Part shown: positions 44,227 through 53,953 of the stretch, one piece after another
How the letters are laid out: every line of letters begins with the position of its first letter
Position numbering within the stretch: the first letter of the stretch is position 1
Assembly (NCBI GenBank): GCA_031549705.1
Contig: JAVBPI010000018.1
Span: 1 to 64,000, forward strand
Length of the DNA: 64,000 nt
DNA from: WRKP01 sp031549705
GTDB taxonomy: Bacteria > Planctomycetota > Planctomycetia > Pirellulales > Thermoguttaceae
Direction: 5' to 3'
Program-made: the position numbers and the translations under genes
Notes under the pieces: model-generated
The model's database searches: none
Seen by the model: the letters and a program-made list of their open reading frames with translations, nothing else
What the model was told of the DNA's origin: nothing

Positions 44227-45246
44227 ATGCAAGTTTTGATCGTTGATGACAGCAAGCTCGCCCTCATGGCCCTCAAAGGGCTCCTGATGAACGCCGGCTA
44301 CGAAGTCCTCACCGCAATGAACGGTCAGGAAGCGCTCGAGATTCTCAAAAAAAATCCGGCCCGAATGGTGATTTCCGATTGGGAAATGCCCGTGATGAAC
44401 GGAATCGAATTCTGTCGAGCGGTCCGTGCCGAAGATTTTCCCGGATACATTTATTTTCTCCTGCTCACGTCGCATAACTCGGTCGAGGAAATGGTCCTCG
44501 GACTTTCCGCCGGCGCCGACGATTTCGTTGCCAAGCCGTACAGTCCCGACGAAGTGCTGGCCCGCATCCGGTCCGGCGAACGGATCCTGTCGTTGGAAAC
44601 CCGTGATGTCGCGATCTTCGCCATGGCGAAACTCGCGGAATCCCGTGACGTCGACACCGGCGCCCACCTTGAACGGGTCCAGTATTACTGCCGAACGTTG
44701 TCGCAACAGATGGCGACCGTCGACAAATACCGGGAGATCATCAATCCGGAGTTCGTCCGCTTGATTTTCCAGACCAGTCCGCTCCACGACATTGGCAAGG
44801 TCGGCATCCCCGACTCGGTGCTCTTGAAACCGGGACGTCTTGATCCTCAGGAATTCGAGATCATGAAGACCCACACGACGATCGCTTCGCAAACGCTGGA
44901 CGCCGCGTTGAAAAAATTCCCCGGTGTCTCGTTCCTCAAAATGGCGCGGGACATTGCCGCAACGCATCACGAACGGTTCGACGGAACCGGCTATCCGAAC
45001 CGTTTGAAGGGTTACGATATTCCTCTTTGCGGCCGGATCATCGCCTTGGCCGACGTGTACGATGCGTTGATTTCGAAACGGGTCTACAAACAGGCGTTCA
45101 CTCACGATTCGGCGAAATCCGTCATCGTCGAGGGGAGCGGCACCCATTTCGATCCGGACGTCGTCGAGTCGTTCCTCGCCCGGGAAGAGCAGTTCGTCGC
45201 GATTCGCAAACGGTTCTCCGAAGACGAAGACGCCGCCCAAGAGTAA
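44227..45246 (+). CDS. Response regulator with HD-GYP domain
   Basis: 339 residues. A receiver domain (1-120) has acidic pocket D7/D8, phosphoacceptor D51 (ISDWEMPVMNG) and K103 (KPYSPDEV). The HD-GYP phosphodiesterase domain follows with HDIGKVGIPD (H187, D188), THHERFDGTGYP (GYP at 255-257) and ALADVYDAL. The family hydrolyses cyclic di-GMP; all the key residues are kept, so it is probably active. AGAGG precedes the ATG. A TATAAT at 44089-44094 without a good -35 may be its promoter, giving a leader of about 125 bases. No kinase is adjacent. Confidence 0.92.
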   Translation: MQVLIVDDSKLALMALKGLLMNAGYEVLTAMNGQEALEILKKNPARMVISDWEMPVMNGIEFCRAVRAEDFPGYIYFLLLTSHNSVEEMVLGLSAGADDFVAKPYSPDEVLARIRSGERILSLETRDVAIFAMAKLAESRDVDTGAHLERVQYYCRTLSQQMATVDKYREIINPEFVRLIFQTSPLHDIGKVGIPDSVLLKPGRLDPQEFEIMKTHTTIASQTLDAALKKFPGVSFLKMARDIAATHHERFDGTGYPNRLKGYDIPLCGRIIALADVYDALISKRVYKQAFTHDSAKSVIVEGSGTHFDPDVVESFLAREEQFVAIRKRFSEDEDAAQE

Positions 45247-45266
45247 CTCCAACTTGTCATTGAACC

Positions 45267-45791
45267 ATGAGAATCGCTGAAACTCGTCAATTCCTTGGAC
45301 TGTTTGTTTCTCTTGCCGTCATGGTCTCCGTGATCGGTTGTGGAGGGCGTCCGGCGGGATTCCCCGACCTGCTCCCCGCCACAGTGGAAGTCGTTGACGG
45401 ATCGACACCACTGGCCAATGTGAGTGTTGTTCTTTCACCAACACCGTCCATCAACAGCGTCGTCTGTTCCGGGCGAACCGACAACTCGGGAATCGCGGCA
45501 ATCATCACCACGTTGGGCGGATATCAACAAGCAGGTGCTCCGGCATCTGATTTCACGTTGACCTTGGTGGAGCAAATCACGGTTCCGACCAAATCCGCAA
45601 GCGAGATTTCCGCGATGTCGTTCGACCAACAAAAGGCGTACGACGAAGAGCGAGCCAAGCAATTGCTTGCCGTCGTCCGAAAAGTTCCCGCCGACTTATC
45701 CGATCCCGAAAAAACACCTCTCAAGTGGAAGCTGAGTTCATCGAGCTCCAAACTGCAAATCAATATCGCCGACTATAAAAAACAACCGTAG
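45267..45791 (+). CDS. Planctomycete-type small lipoprotein
   Basis: 174 residues with a lipobox (VMVSVIGC, Cys about residue 25). The mature part begins with a short beta-sandwich similar to carboxypeptidase-regulatory/Ig folds (TVEVVDGSTPLANVSVVLSP, SGRTDNSGIAAIITTLGGY) and ends with LQINIADYKK. Lipoproteins of this shape are often encoded next to DUF1559 proteins in planctomycetes, as here (the next gene). Role unknown, possibly cell-surface assembly. Confidence 0.7.
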   Translation: MRIAETRQFLGLFVSLAVMVSVIGCGGRPAGFPDLLPATVEVVDGSTPLANVSVVLSPTPSINSVVCSGRTDNSGIAAIITTLGGYQQAGAPASDFTLTLVEQITVPTKSASEISAMSFDQQKAYDEERAKQLLAVVRKVPADLSDPEKTPLKWKLSSSSSKLQINIADYKKQP

Positions 45792-45822
45792 TACACCGCC
45801 AAAGCAAATTTTGTGGGTTGCC

Positions 45823-45860
45823 CGTTTAGCCGGAACACCGAAGGTGTCCGTACCGTGCCA
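45823..45860. repeat. TTTAGCC-type palindromic repeat, copy 1
   Basis: CGTTTAGCCGGAACACCG then AAGGTGTCCG: an ACACC/GGTGT hairpin beside CGTTTAGCC. A related copy in reverse is at 53954-53991. Confidence 0.45.
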
Positions 45861-45899
45861 GGGAAAACTGCCATGAATTTCGTGTGTCCGGACAACAGC

Positions 45900-45921
45900 C
45901 GCTTGCGTTTTGCCGCGGAGC
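45900..45921. repeat. 22-base dispersed repeat
   Basis: CGCTTGCGTTTTGCCGCGGA plus GC; recurs with one mismatch at 57340-57361 in the GH97 leader. Confidence 0.5.
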
Positions 45922-45988
45922 TCGCCATGATTTCGTAAATTCGGTAAAATCGCCTCATTAATTTTATTTCATCATTCCGGAGGTTGTC

Positions 45989-47116
45989 ATGCAAAACAAA
46001 TGTTCGCTCAAATGGAGGAGGGCAAGTTACGCCGCGTTCACGTTGGTTGAATTGCTGGTCGTGATCGCTATTATCGGCGTATTGATTGCCTTATTGCTTC
46101 CAGCCGTTCAGGTGGCTCGCGAATCCGCCAGAAAAATGTCGTGTACCAACAACTTGAAACAACTCGGAGTCGCGCTGCATAATTATCACGACAATTACCA
46201 GAGTTTCCCGCCGGCTCGAACCGGTTGGGACCGTCCCGGTGGAACGAACGGAACATATTGCGGAACAAGCTACATCGTACCACTTCTTCCGTTTATGGAA
46301 CAACTTGCCGCCTACGAGGCCATTTCCGCCCAGGACTTCCGGGCCGGTTATTCAACAGGACACACCGAATACAACGTTCTCAATTGTTCGACCCTTGGTT
46401 GTCCGTCGGATACCAATTTTCGAGCGCCTCGTTACATCGGTGTCACGACAACGACAACGGGACGCCAGCGTTGCAGTTACGTCGGTTCCGCCGGCGATGC
46501 GGTCAATAATCTGTCGGAAAGTGCCATTTCGACACGTGGTTTTTTCCCGGGAGGAACCGGGCATCTCGGCTATAGCGTCCGAAGTATTGATGGCTCCTCC
46601 TTCACAAAAATTACGGATGGCACTTCCAATACCGTCGCTCTCTCTGAAACGGTAACAGCTGAAAATACACTTGAATCGAACCGTCTTGCAGCCACTCACA
46701 TGAACGCTTCCGGTTCCTACAACAAACCATCGAATTGTATTGCCGACGTTCCCAAAGGAACTTCGGTTCCAACGCCGTCGACCAATCCTCGAGGTGGCAA
46801 CTACGCCGACGGTCGTCCGGGAATCATGTATTTCCAGACGATCCAGCCGCCGAATTCGCCGAACTGTACGTCACGTACGGACTCCCTGCTCGGCAACCCC
46901 GGATTCGGCCCGATGATGTTGAGTGCGACGAGTCGTCATCCGACCGGTGTCAATACACTCTTCGCCGATGCTTCGGTGCATTTTATTTTCGAAACGGTCA
47001 ATTGCGGCGACCTGACGACTCACATCACTTCCGGTGATCCGGTGGGGGAAAGCCCCTTTGGTGTTTGGGGGGCGCTCGGTACGATTTCGGCAAACGAAAC
47101 GATTCCCGCACTGTAG
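45989..47116 (+). CDS. DUF1559 protein with prepilin-type N-terminus
   Basis: 375 residues. The N-terminus is a type IV pilin-like signal: basic leader, then AAFTLVELLVVIAIIGVLIALLLPAV, cut after Ala by prepilin peptidase. The DUF1559 body follows (SCTNNLKQLGVALHNYHDNYQSFPPAR), ending in the H-x9-D(G/A) signature (HPTGVNTLFADASVHFIF). Planctomycetes carry many paralogues, thought to form envelope or pseudopilus structures. Four cysteines in the body could pair outside the cell. A hairpin follows the stop; the secreted protein at 47173 may be read through. Confidence 0.93.
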   Translation: MQNKCSLKWRRASYAAFTLVELLVVIAIIGVLIALLLPAVQVARESARKMSCTNNLKQLGVALHNYHDNYQSFPPARTGWDRPGGTNGTYCGTSYIVPLLPFMEQLAAYEAISAQDFRAGYSTGHTEYNVLNCSTLGCPSDTNFRAPRYIGVTTTTTGRQRCSYVGSAGDAVNNLSESAISTRGFFPGGTGHLGYSVRSIDGSSFTKITDGTSNTVALSETVTAENTLESNRLAATHMNASGSYNKPSNCIADVPKGTSVPTPSTNPRGGNYADGRPGIMYFQTIQPPNSPNCTSRTDSLLGNPGFGPMMLSATSRHPTGVNTLFADASVHFIFETVNCGDLTTHITSGDPVGESPFGVWGALGTISANETIPAL

Positions 47117-47127
47117 TGTTTGCGAGC

Positions 47128-47152
47128 GTGCCGGGACGCGGGATCCCGGCAC
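47128..47152. terminator. Hairpin after the DUF1559 gene
   Basis: Perfect 9-bp stem GTGCCGGGA / TCCCGGCAC with a 7-base loop but no T-run. May be a weak terminator, an mRNA-stabilising hairpin, or a dispersed palindrome related to 15921-15953. Confidence 0.4.
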
Positions 47153-47172
47153 TTGTGGAAGGAAATCGATTG

Positions 47173-48198
47173 ATGGAACGAATATTTCTCTGGTTGATCT
47201 TTTCGGCGACGATTTTGTCGACGACAGTATTCGTTGCCGCTCAACAATCGGAACCGTCGAAACCGAGTTACGGCAAACCGTCCCGAACGTCCGACGTCGA
47301 CGAGATTTACGAAAAGGCCGACTACACGGGTCGAGCCGAGGAAAACGGACTTTACGAAAAAACGAAAGGCAACTTCTTCGCCGTCGACTGGTCGCCGCAG
47401 TTTCGTGTCCGACTCGAAAAAGCGCTCCGTGAAAACAAGGACCTCCAAGTCGTCGTTCGTGGCGATCTTCGGTATTTCGAACGTCCCGAATTGACTCTTT
47501 CCGGCGGTCCCACGGCGATTACGCCGCCGGAGCGCTACACGTTGCTCCATCCCGACGTTCAACTCGTGAACGAGCAGCCGATGCTTTTTTTCGAAACAAA
47601 CAACGTCGAACATAAGGATCGCAAGCCGATTTCGTTGACCGGTGTCGCTCTCGAAGATTTTGCGACAAAAACGCCGGTCGCTTACATCCTGGCGGAAAGC
47701 GGTTTGGTGCAACTTGACGCCCCGTGGAGTCCCGTGTTCCGCAACGTGATACGGCGGGCAAAACTGTTTTACGACAGCAACGTCGACGTCACCGCCGAGG
47801 CGATTTCGTTGCGCCGAACCGATCCGGAAACCGGATTGGCGCTTTATCGTTTGACGGCGATCAAGTCGGCGGAACCGACCTCTAATCCCCGAACGCCGCT
47901 TGTCACGAAAACGGGAAAGGGGGGACTTCCGCTGGTCGACGGTTTTCTCCAGGCGGCGGGACTCGTCGGACAGCAGGTGTTGCTCGACGGTAAATTCGTG
48001 TTCGACGAAAAGACGCCGGACCGCGGTGCGATTGTGTTACGACATTTCAGGTCGACGCGGCCGCTGCCGATCAACGCCGGAATCCTTCCGCTTGTCGAGG
48101 AGTTCGACCTCGTTCCCGGCGAATCGGTCCGCGTCTCCGCCCGAATCTCCGGCCGCAACGGTTTAAGTCTCGATAACGTCAAGATTGAAGGAAAATAA
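47173..48198 (+). CDS. Secreted protein of unknown function
   Basis: 341 residues with a signal peptide (FLWLIFSATILSTTVFVAAQ). The mature protein is mainly beta (LQVVVRGDLRYFERPELTLSG, FRVRLEKAL, YTLLHPDVQLVNEQPMLFFE) without a motif I recognise; VKIEGK closes it. GGAAGGAAA lies upstream of the ATG at 47173. It begins a close run of three secreted-protein genes (gaps of 17 and 14 bases), so these probably act together at the envelope. Confidence 0.65.
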   Translation: MERIFLWLIFSATILSTTVFVAAQQSEPSKPSYGKPSRTSDVDEIYEKADYTGRAEENGLYEKTKGNFFAVDWSPQFRVRLEKALRENKDLQVVVRGDLRYFERPELTLSGGPTAITPPERYTLLHPDVQLVNEQPMLFFETNNVEHKDRKPISLTGVALEDFATKTPVAYILAESGLVQLDAPWSPVFRNVIRRAKLFYDSNVDVTAEAISLRRTDPETGLALYRLTAIKSAEPTSNPRTPLVTKTGKGGLPLVDGFLQAAGLVGQQVLLDGKFVFDEKTPDRGAIVLRHFRSTRPLPINAGILPLVEEFDLVPGESVRVSARISGRNGLSLDNVKIEGK

Positions 48199-48215
48199 AA
48201 ACAAGGAGAATCACG

Positions 48216-49076
48216 GTGTATCGCTTTCCCCCGGCAATCGTATTGTTGATCGTCTTGCTCCTGTCCGTTTCCCTGGATGCCGCTCAGCGCAACGAAAAAG
48301 AAAAATCGGACGCCGACCCGAATCGTGCTCCGAAAATCATCTCCATCTTCCCGAAGAACGGTGCGACCGGCGTCGACGCTTCGGTTCCGTTCGTGATCGT
48401 CGAGTTCGACATGCCGATGGGGGAAGGCTTCGCCTTTGCGACCCGGGGAGACACGGGAACCCCCGCCGATCCGGACAATGAAAAGCCGTTCTGGTCGACG
48501 AACAAGAAGGTTTGCGTCAAACCGGTGCTGCTCGAACCCGGCAAGAAATACGAACACCTGATCAACTTTCCGCCGTTCATCGGTTTTCGTGGCGAAAACG
48601 GTGTCGCCGCCGACAAGTTGTACTACGCCTTTGCAACAGGGCCCGCCGCCGTCGACAAGGAGAAGCGGGAAAAGATGAAAAAGGAATACGCCAAACGAAT
48701 CGAGCTCCTCGGTCGACCGATCGTGGACGACAAAGGGAAACCGGTCGATCCGAAGCGTGCTCCGAAGATCGTTTCCGTAACGCCGAAAAACGGCGACAAA
48801 AACGTCGACCCGAAAACCGCCGAAATTCGGATTACGTTCGATATTCCGATGGACGAAGGGTTTTCGTTCGCAACCAAAGGGGACACCGGAACGCCCGCCG
48901 ATCCCGACAAAGCGACGTTTTGGACCGAAGACCGCCGGACCTGCGTGCGTCCCGTCAAGCTGGAGCCCGGCAAGAAATACGAACACTTGATCAACTTCCC
49001 GCCGTACATCGGCTTCGCCAGCGTGTACGGCGTTCCCGCTCCGAAACTTCCCTACTCGTTCACCACGGCGGAGTGA
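48216..49076 (+). CDS. Secreted protein with two SbsA Ig-like domains
   Basis: 286 residues: signal peptide (IVLLIVLLLSVSLDAAQ), then two homologous Big_5/SbsA Ig-like domains (about 35-135 and 165-286). Each starts RAPKI(I/V)S(I/V).PKNG and contains MPMGEG or IPMDEG, F(A/S)FAT(R/K)GDTGTPADPD and LEPGKKYEHLINFPP. The linker is highly charged (KEKREKMKKEYAKRIELLGR). A domain duplication within one gene is plain. GTG start at 48216 with AAGGAG upstream. Likely a structural envelope protein. Confidence 0.78.
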   Translation: MYRFPPAIVLLIVLLLSVSLDAAQRNEKEKSDADPNRAPKIISIFPKNGATGVDASVPFVIVEFDMPMGEGFAFATRGDTGTPADPDNEKPFWSTNKKVCVKPVLLEPGKKYEHLINFPPFIGFRGENGVAADKLYYAFATGPAAVDKEKREKMKKEYAKRIELLGRPIVDDKGKPVDPKRAPKIVSVTPKNGDKNVDPKTAEIRITFDIPMDEGFSFATKGDTGTPADPDKATFWTEDRRTCVRPVKLEPGKKYEHLINFPPYIGFASVYGVPAPKLPYSFTTAE

Positions 49077-49090
49077 ACCGTTGAATACCC

Positions 49091-51463
49091 GTGAATTCAA
49101 TCCGTTGCGCAATCCTGTTCTGCGTGTTGTCGTCCGCCGCTCCGATCTTCGCGGAAAGTTCCGACGTTCGGTTTCTCGACGGCTTGGCGAGGTACGGACT
49201 TTTCGAGTCGGCGACTCTTTTCTTCAGTGACAGGATCGACAAAATTACCGGAACGGAAAAATATCCGCTCGCCGTCGAATATGTTCGGACGCTCACGCAG
49301 CAGGCAATCCAGGCGGAACCGGGCAAACGGAAGGAACTCCGTGAGCGGCTGAAAAATCTCGACGAGCAATTCCTCGGGCCGGTCGACGACGGAGCCGATC
49401 CGACCCGGACGTTGGCACGCCTCACGCTCCGATTCCAGTTTGCCATAGCGACGTTTTCATTCGGCGATGTCGCAAGACTCGAATCGACGATCGCTTCGCC
49501 TGCCGAACGGGACGCCGTCGTTCATCATGCACGAAAATCGATCCTTGATGCCATCGACCAATTCAAGAGCTGTTTCGAAGCGTTGAACGAACTGCGCCGG
49601 CGAACCTCGCGGAACGTCGACCAGGATTTCGAACGAAAAACGCTCGCCCTGGTTCGCGGCGTCCGGTTCCAGTGGGGGCTCGCCCAGGAATCGTTCGCTT
49701 TGACGTATCCGGCCGGCGACGATCGTATCATCAGTTTCAACACGGCGATCGACATACTTTCGGACGTTGCCGGTCTTCCCGTCGACGACGACGTTGTTTA
49801 TCGTGCGCAAATAGAACTTGCGACCTGTTACCGAACCGTCGGCGATGCCGCCAAGGCCCAGGCGACGCTCGACACTCTCCGGAACAAGAATTTAAGCCCG
49901 GAAATCCGATATCGGGCGTCGACGGAACAACTGCGAACTTGCCTCGCCGTCGGCGACACCGAAGGAGCGCTCCGTGAATTTTCGCAGGACCGGCCCGACA
50001 CCGCGTTGCATCCCGATTACGATATCGCCCGGTTGGAACTCTTCCTCGAAATCGATCGGCGCAACAATAATTCTGCGAACCGCGACAAGATGCTCGAACT
50101 CGTCCGCCGGATCGAACGGCAAAGCGGACCGTATTGGGGACGTCGCGCCCGACAGGCGTTGACTTCCGCAAGGAGTGCGTCGACCGTGCCGTCCGACGGT
50201 GAAAACGCCGAAATCCTTCAAATGCTTGCCGAAGAACAATTTCGAAACGGGAAATTTTCCGAAGCGGTCCAACTTTACGACAAGGCAAGCGTCGCCGCCG
50301 AAGCGTCGGACGACAAAGAGGCCGCGTTCAAATTCGGCCTTGCGGCGGTCGCCGTGCTCGACGGGGTTGCCAGGAAACTCGATCGAACGCCGGACGTTTC
50401 CGAAACGGAAAAAGCGACGTTCCGGTTGCGTACCGTCGACGCCCTTCGGAAACTTGCGACCCGTTTTTCCAGTCGCCCCGAATCGTCGGAATTGCACCTG
50501 AAGGCGATCGACGACGTTTCCGAATTCGTCGGCAAGGAATTATCGTTGGAAAAATATGTCGAGATCCTCACCGAACACGTCCGGACATGGCCGACATCGG
50601 AAAAGGTTCCGCCGCTGCTCCTGCGATCCGCCTTGATTTTCGAACAAAAGCGCCGTCCCGACGCCGCCTTGGACGTTCTTGAAAGAATTCCGAACGCTTC
50701 GACCGTCGGCGCCGATGCCGTCAATGCTGCGGGACGGTGTTTGTTGTTGCAAAAAGAACGGAGCGATTCCAAAGCTGCCGCTTGGTTCGAGAAACGGATC
50801 TCGCCGACCGTTTCGTGGAACGACGCCGATGTTCGTTCCGCTTTGCTCGCCGCCGAATATTGGAACAAAGCTTTTCTGTCCGATAAAAACGCCGATGCGC
50901 CGAAAAACGCGGAGCGGCTCATGAAAACGCTTCTCGAACGCCGTGCCGATCTCCCAACCACCGAGAAAGCGAAGGCGCTCGCCAACCTCGTTTCCGCGCT
51001 GACCGAACAAGGACGCCAAACCGAAGCGGCGGCGGTTCTCGAAAAACTGGACGGTAATTCTTCGACGCTCTCCCCGGCCGAACAACGCAATCTCCTCCTG
51101 ACGAAAGCCCGCGTCCTTGCCGATACGGGGGACGTCCAGGGAGCGATCAATCTCCTTGCGAAACATTTGGAGGCGCCCAAAAATCGTACCGATTATGAAT
51201 CATGGGAAACGCTTGCGGACATCCTGATGCGGCAGAACCAATCGGCGGCGATCGGCAAGTCGCTCGACATCTGGAAGCAGATCGCCGTGGAGTCGCCGAA
51301 GGAATCCGAAATATGGTGGAATGCCCGTGAAATGATTCTCCGCGTCCTGCTCAAAGCGGGAAAAACGGAAGAAGCGAAGAAAGAACTCGATTGGCTTCGA
51401 ACACTCTATCCGCAGCTCGGCGGCGAGCTGCGAAAAAACCGGTTCGAAACGATTTTGAATTAA
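49091..51463 (+). CDS. Large secreted TPR/helical-repeat protein
   Basis: 790 residues; signal peptide (AILFCVLSSAAPIFAES) then alpha-helical TPR-like repeats throughout, e.g. ARYGLFESATLFFSDRI, ELATCYRTVGDAAKAQATLDTL, LAEEQFRNGKFSEAVQLYDKA, RVLADTGDVQGAINLLAKHL, LKAGKTEEAKKELDWLRTLYP. No catalytic motif. A periplasmic scaffold for a protein complex is the likely role. GTG start at 49091, 14 bases after the SbsA-Ig gene. The acyltransferase gene follows after 25 bases. Confidence 0.75.
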   Translation: MNSIRCAILFCVLSSAAPIFAESSDVRFLDGLARYGLFESATLFFSDRIDKITGTEKYPLAVEYVRTLTQQAIQAEPGKRKELRERLKNLDEQFLGPVDDGADPTRTLARLTLRFQFAIATFSFGDVARLESTIASPAERDAVVHHARKSILDAIDQFKSCFEALNELRRRTSRNVDQDFERKTLALVRGVRFQWGLAQESFALTYPAGDDRIISFNTAIDILSDVAGLPVDDDVVYRAQIELATCYRTVGDAAKAQATLDTLRNKNLSPEIRYRASTEQLRTCLAVGDTEGALREFSQDRPDTALHPDYDIARLELFLEIDRRNNNSANRDKMLELVRRIERQSGPYWGRRARQALTSARSASTVPSDGENAEILQMLAEEQFRNGKFSEAVQLYDKASVAAEASDDKEAAFKFGLAAVAVLDGVARKLDRTPDVSETEKATFRLRTVDALRKLATRFSSRPESSELHLKAIDDVSEFVGKELSLEKYVEILTEHVRTWPTSEKVPPLLLRSALIFEQKRRPDAALDVLERIPNASTVGADAVNAAGRCLLLQKERSDSKAAAWFEKRISPTVSWNDADVRSALLAAEYWNKAFLSDKNADAPKNAERLMKTLLERRADLPTTEKAKALANLVSALTEQGRQTEAAAVLEKLDGNSSTLSPAEQRNLLLTKARVLADTGDVQGAINLLAKHLEAPKNRTDYESWETLADILMRQNQSAAIGKSLDIWKQIAVESPKESEIWWNAREMILRVLLKAGKTEEAKKELDWLRTLYPQLGGELRKNRFETILN

Positions 51464-51488
51464 CCCGTCGACTTGCGGATGACCATCC

Positions 51489-52850
51489 ATGAAACCCGAC
51501 GATTTGCCGTTGCTTCCGTTTGAAGAATACATGTATTTGGACGATCGGGAAACATATCCGATGGCCTGTTTCATTCGGTTGCGCTTTTCGGGGAAACTCG
51601 ATGCCGCCCTCGCCGAAAAAGCGTTCGAACAAGCGACATCGCGGCATCCCCTGCTCCGTTCCGTCGTCGTCAAGCGGGGACGTGAACGGTATTATTGGAC
51701 AAAAACGGACGTGAAGCCGCGATTTCACGTTTTTGAAACGGAAGAAACAGAACGTCTCCCCCACGTCGCTCGCATCGTCCTGTCGGAAGAGCCGGGCGTC
51801 CGGCTCCACTTTATCGTCCGACAATTACCGGACCGCGTCGTTACGGAATTGATGTTTCAAGAACATCACGCGGCATGTGACGGAATCGGGCTGCTCCAAT
51901 TGATCGACGATTTCCTTCGGTTTTACGCCGTGGAAACCGGAGTCGCGGACGCTTCCGTGTTGCCACCGCCGGATCCGGCGACGCTCCGTCGTCGCGCCGT
52001 CCGTTGCCGTCAACGATCATGGATCGGTTCGTTCCTCGGATTCATTCCGTCGTGGATCGTCGGTATCGGGGCGGTCGTTCGGTCCTATATCGTAACGCCG
52101 ACGTCGCTGGTTCCGATGGACATGGAGCGGTTCCACAAAACGCTGCCGGAATCCTTCCCGGCGATTCTTTCCTTCACCCTTGACGTCGACGAAACGAAAA
52201 AACTCCAGGCCGCCGCCAAGAGTGAAGGCGTTACCCTGAATGATTGGTTGATCCGGGACACGTTTCTCGCCCTCGGACGTTTTCGTGACAAGCACTTTCC
52301 CAAACACGCGGAGCGGAACATCCGGTTGACGGTTCCGGTGAATTTGCGCACCGATTCATCCGGGCAGCACCATGTCGCGAACAACGTCGGCATGCTGTTC
52401 GTGGACCGCAAACTTCGGGGAACCGAAACGCCGGAACAATTATTGCACGGCATCCAGCGCGAGATGAAATCGAACAAAAAATTCGACGTCGGTGGTAAAT
52501 TCGTCGGAACGATTCGACTCAGCAAGCTGGTCCCGGGATTGCTTCCGGCAGCGGTCCATCGTAAACGTCGCGTTTGGACGACATGCATCTTTTCCAACGT
52601 AGGCAAACTTTTTGCCGACAGTCCCTTCCGCCAGAGTGATGGTCGAATAAAACTCGGCGATTCGACGCTCCTTCAAGTCGATGCCGTTCCGCCGATTCGC
52701 GCTTGGACGGCGGTGGCCTTCGGAGTTGCGACTTACGCCGGTTCCATGACGGTAGCGCTCCATTACGATACGCAAACCATGTCGCCGGAGCAAGGCGGGG
52801 AGTTGTTGGAGATGCTCCGTCGGCAAATCCTGCAACGGCCTCAAGATTGA
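51489..52850 (+). CDS. CoA-dependent acyltransferase-like (condensation-fold) protein
   Basis: 453 residues of the chloramphenicol-acetyltransferase/condensation superfamily. The active-site motif HHxxxDG is present as EHHAACDGIGLLQLIDDF. The second half has LRLTVPVNLRTDSSG-like order (IRLTVPVNLRTD, HHVANNVGMLFVD) and the FSNVGK / YDTQTMSPEQ segments usual in WS/DGAT-like and PapA-like enzymes. Substrates unknown: wax-ester-type, glycolipid or peptide acylation are all possible. It may be the last gene of the 47-53 kb run. Confidence 0.75.
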   Translation: MKPDDLPLLPFEEYMYLDDRETYPMACFIRLRFSGKLDAALAEKAFEQATSRHPLLRSVVVKRGRERYYWTKTDVKPRFHVFETEETERLPHVARIVLSEEPGVRLHFIVRQLPDRVVTELMFQEHHAACDGIGLLQLIDDFLRFYAVETGVADASVLPPPDPATLRRRAVRCRQRSWIGSFLGFIPSWIVGIGAVVRSYIVTPTSLVPMDMERFHKTLPESFPAILSFTLDVDETKKLQAAAKSEGVTLNDWLIRDTFLALGRFRDKHFPKHAERNIRLTVPVNLRTDSSGQHHVANNVGMLFVDRKLRGTETPEQLLHGIQREMKSNKKFDVGGKFVGTIRLSKLVPGLLPAAVHRKRRVWTTCIFSNVGKLFADSPFRQSDGRIKLGDSTLLQVDAVPPIRAWTAVAFGVATYAGSMTVALHYDTQTMSPEQGGELLEMLRRQILQRPQD

Positions 52851-52884
52851 AAAGAGACGTTTTTTTCATCGTTCGGTTGTCGCC

Positions 52885-52912
52885 TTTACTCCCCCTGAAA
52901 TTCCATTAAAAT
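52885..52912 (+). promoter_or_regulatory. Candidate pyrB promoter
   Basis: TTTACT (52885-52890), 16-base spacer, TAAAAT (52907-52912); leader about 70 bases. Same -35 form and spacing as before the chemoreceptor gene. Confidence 0.45.
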
Positions 52913-52989
52913 AGGGAAGTAGACGCTTCAGCGGTCGGAAACTCAACAAATGATTGAAACTCTTCCCTTGACGGAAGATACTTTCCAAG

Positions 52990-53940
52990 ATGCTCGACAA
53001 ACAAACATGGGGAACCGTTCCGACCGGTTGGCAACGCCGCCATCTGCTCGGACTGGAGGAGCTCGGTGCCGAGGAAATCAATCTCCTGCTCGACCAGGCG
53101 GAGCGTTTTCGTACCGTTTTATCGCAAGAGGACCGCAAGATTCCGCTCTTGGCGGGAAAGACCTGCGTGAACCTTTTTTTCGAGAACTCGACCCGGACCC
53201 GTGTGAGTTTTGCCTTGGCGGCGCGGCGGCTCGGAGCGGACGTCGTCGAATTTTCCGCGACGACGAGCAGCTTGTCGAAAGGGGAAACGATCATCGATAC
53301 GGCGAAGAACATCGAAGCGATGGGAGTCGACGCCGTGATCGTGCGGCATTCGTGTCCGGGCTCCGCGAAATTACTGTCCGAAAAATTGCGGTGCTCCGTG
53401 TTGAACGCCGGAGACGGCCCCCACGAACATCCGACACAGGCGCTGCTCGACATCCTGACGATCCGGCAACGGTTCGAACGGATCAAAGGATTAACCGTTG
53501 CGCTGGTCGGCGACATCGCCCACAGCCGAACGGCGCGGTCGAATATCTGGGGACTCCAAAAGCTCGGCGCCCATGTGATCGTTTGCGGTCCGTCGACGCT
53601 CGTTTCGAAACAATGGGAAAAATTCGGCGTCGAAACGTCGCATTCGCTTGACGCGATTCTCGATCGGGTCGACGTGTTCAATCTGTTGCGCATTCAATTC
53701 GAGCGGCAAGTCGTCCGGCCGTTTCCGTCGACACGCGAATACGCCCACCTGTACGGAATGGACGCCGACCGCTTGGCGAAGACGAAAGAGAACGTGTTGA
53801 TCGTCGCACCGGGCCCAATCAATCGCGGTCTGGAAATCACTCCTGAAGTCGCCGACGGTTCCCATTCGGCGATTCTCGACCAAGTCACCAACGGCGTCGC
53901 CGTCCGGATGGCCGCCCTCTGGATGTGTTTGGGCGGTTGA
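52990..53940 (+). CDS. pyrB: Aspartate carbamoyltransferase catalytic subunit
   Basis: Condenses carbamoyl phosphate with aspartate, the committed step of pyrimidine synthesis. 316 residues with the carbamoyl-phosphate loop FENSTRTRVSF (64-74), SSLSKGETI, GDGPHEHPTQALLDILT and the aspartate-site RIQFER. An extended N-terminus (MLDKQTWGTVPTGWQRRHLLGLEEL) is normal for several bacteria. No pyrI or pyrC follows; pyrC often adjoins pyrB in other bacteria. Regulation beyond the promoter is not visible. Confidence 0.95.
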   Translation: MLDKQTWGTVPTGWQRRHLLGLEELGAEEINLLLDQAERFRTVLSQEDRKIPLLAGKTCVNLFFENSTRTRVSFALAARRLGADVVEFSATTSSLSKGETIIDTAKNIEAMGVDAVIVRHSCPGSAKLLSEKLRCSVLNAGDGPHEHPTQALLDILTIRQRFERIKGLTVALVGDIAHSRTARSNIWGLQKLGAHVIVCGPSTLVSKQWEKFGVETSHSLDAILDRVDVFNLLRIQFERQVVRPFPSTREYAHLYGMDADRLAKTKENVLIVAPGPINRGLEITPEVADGSHSAILDQVTNGVAVRMAALWMCLGG

Positions 53941-53953
53941 TGGGCCAGGCTTT

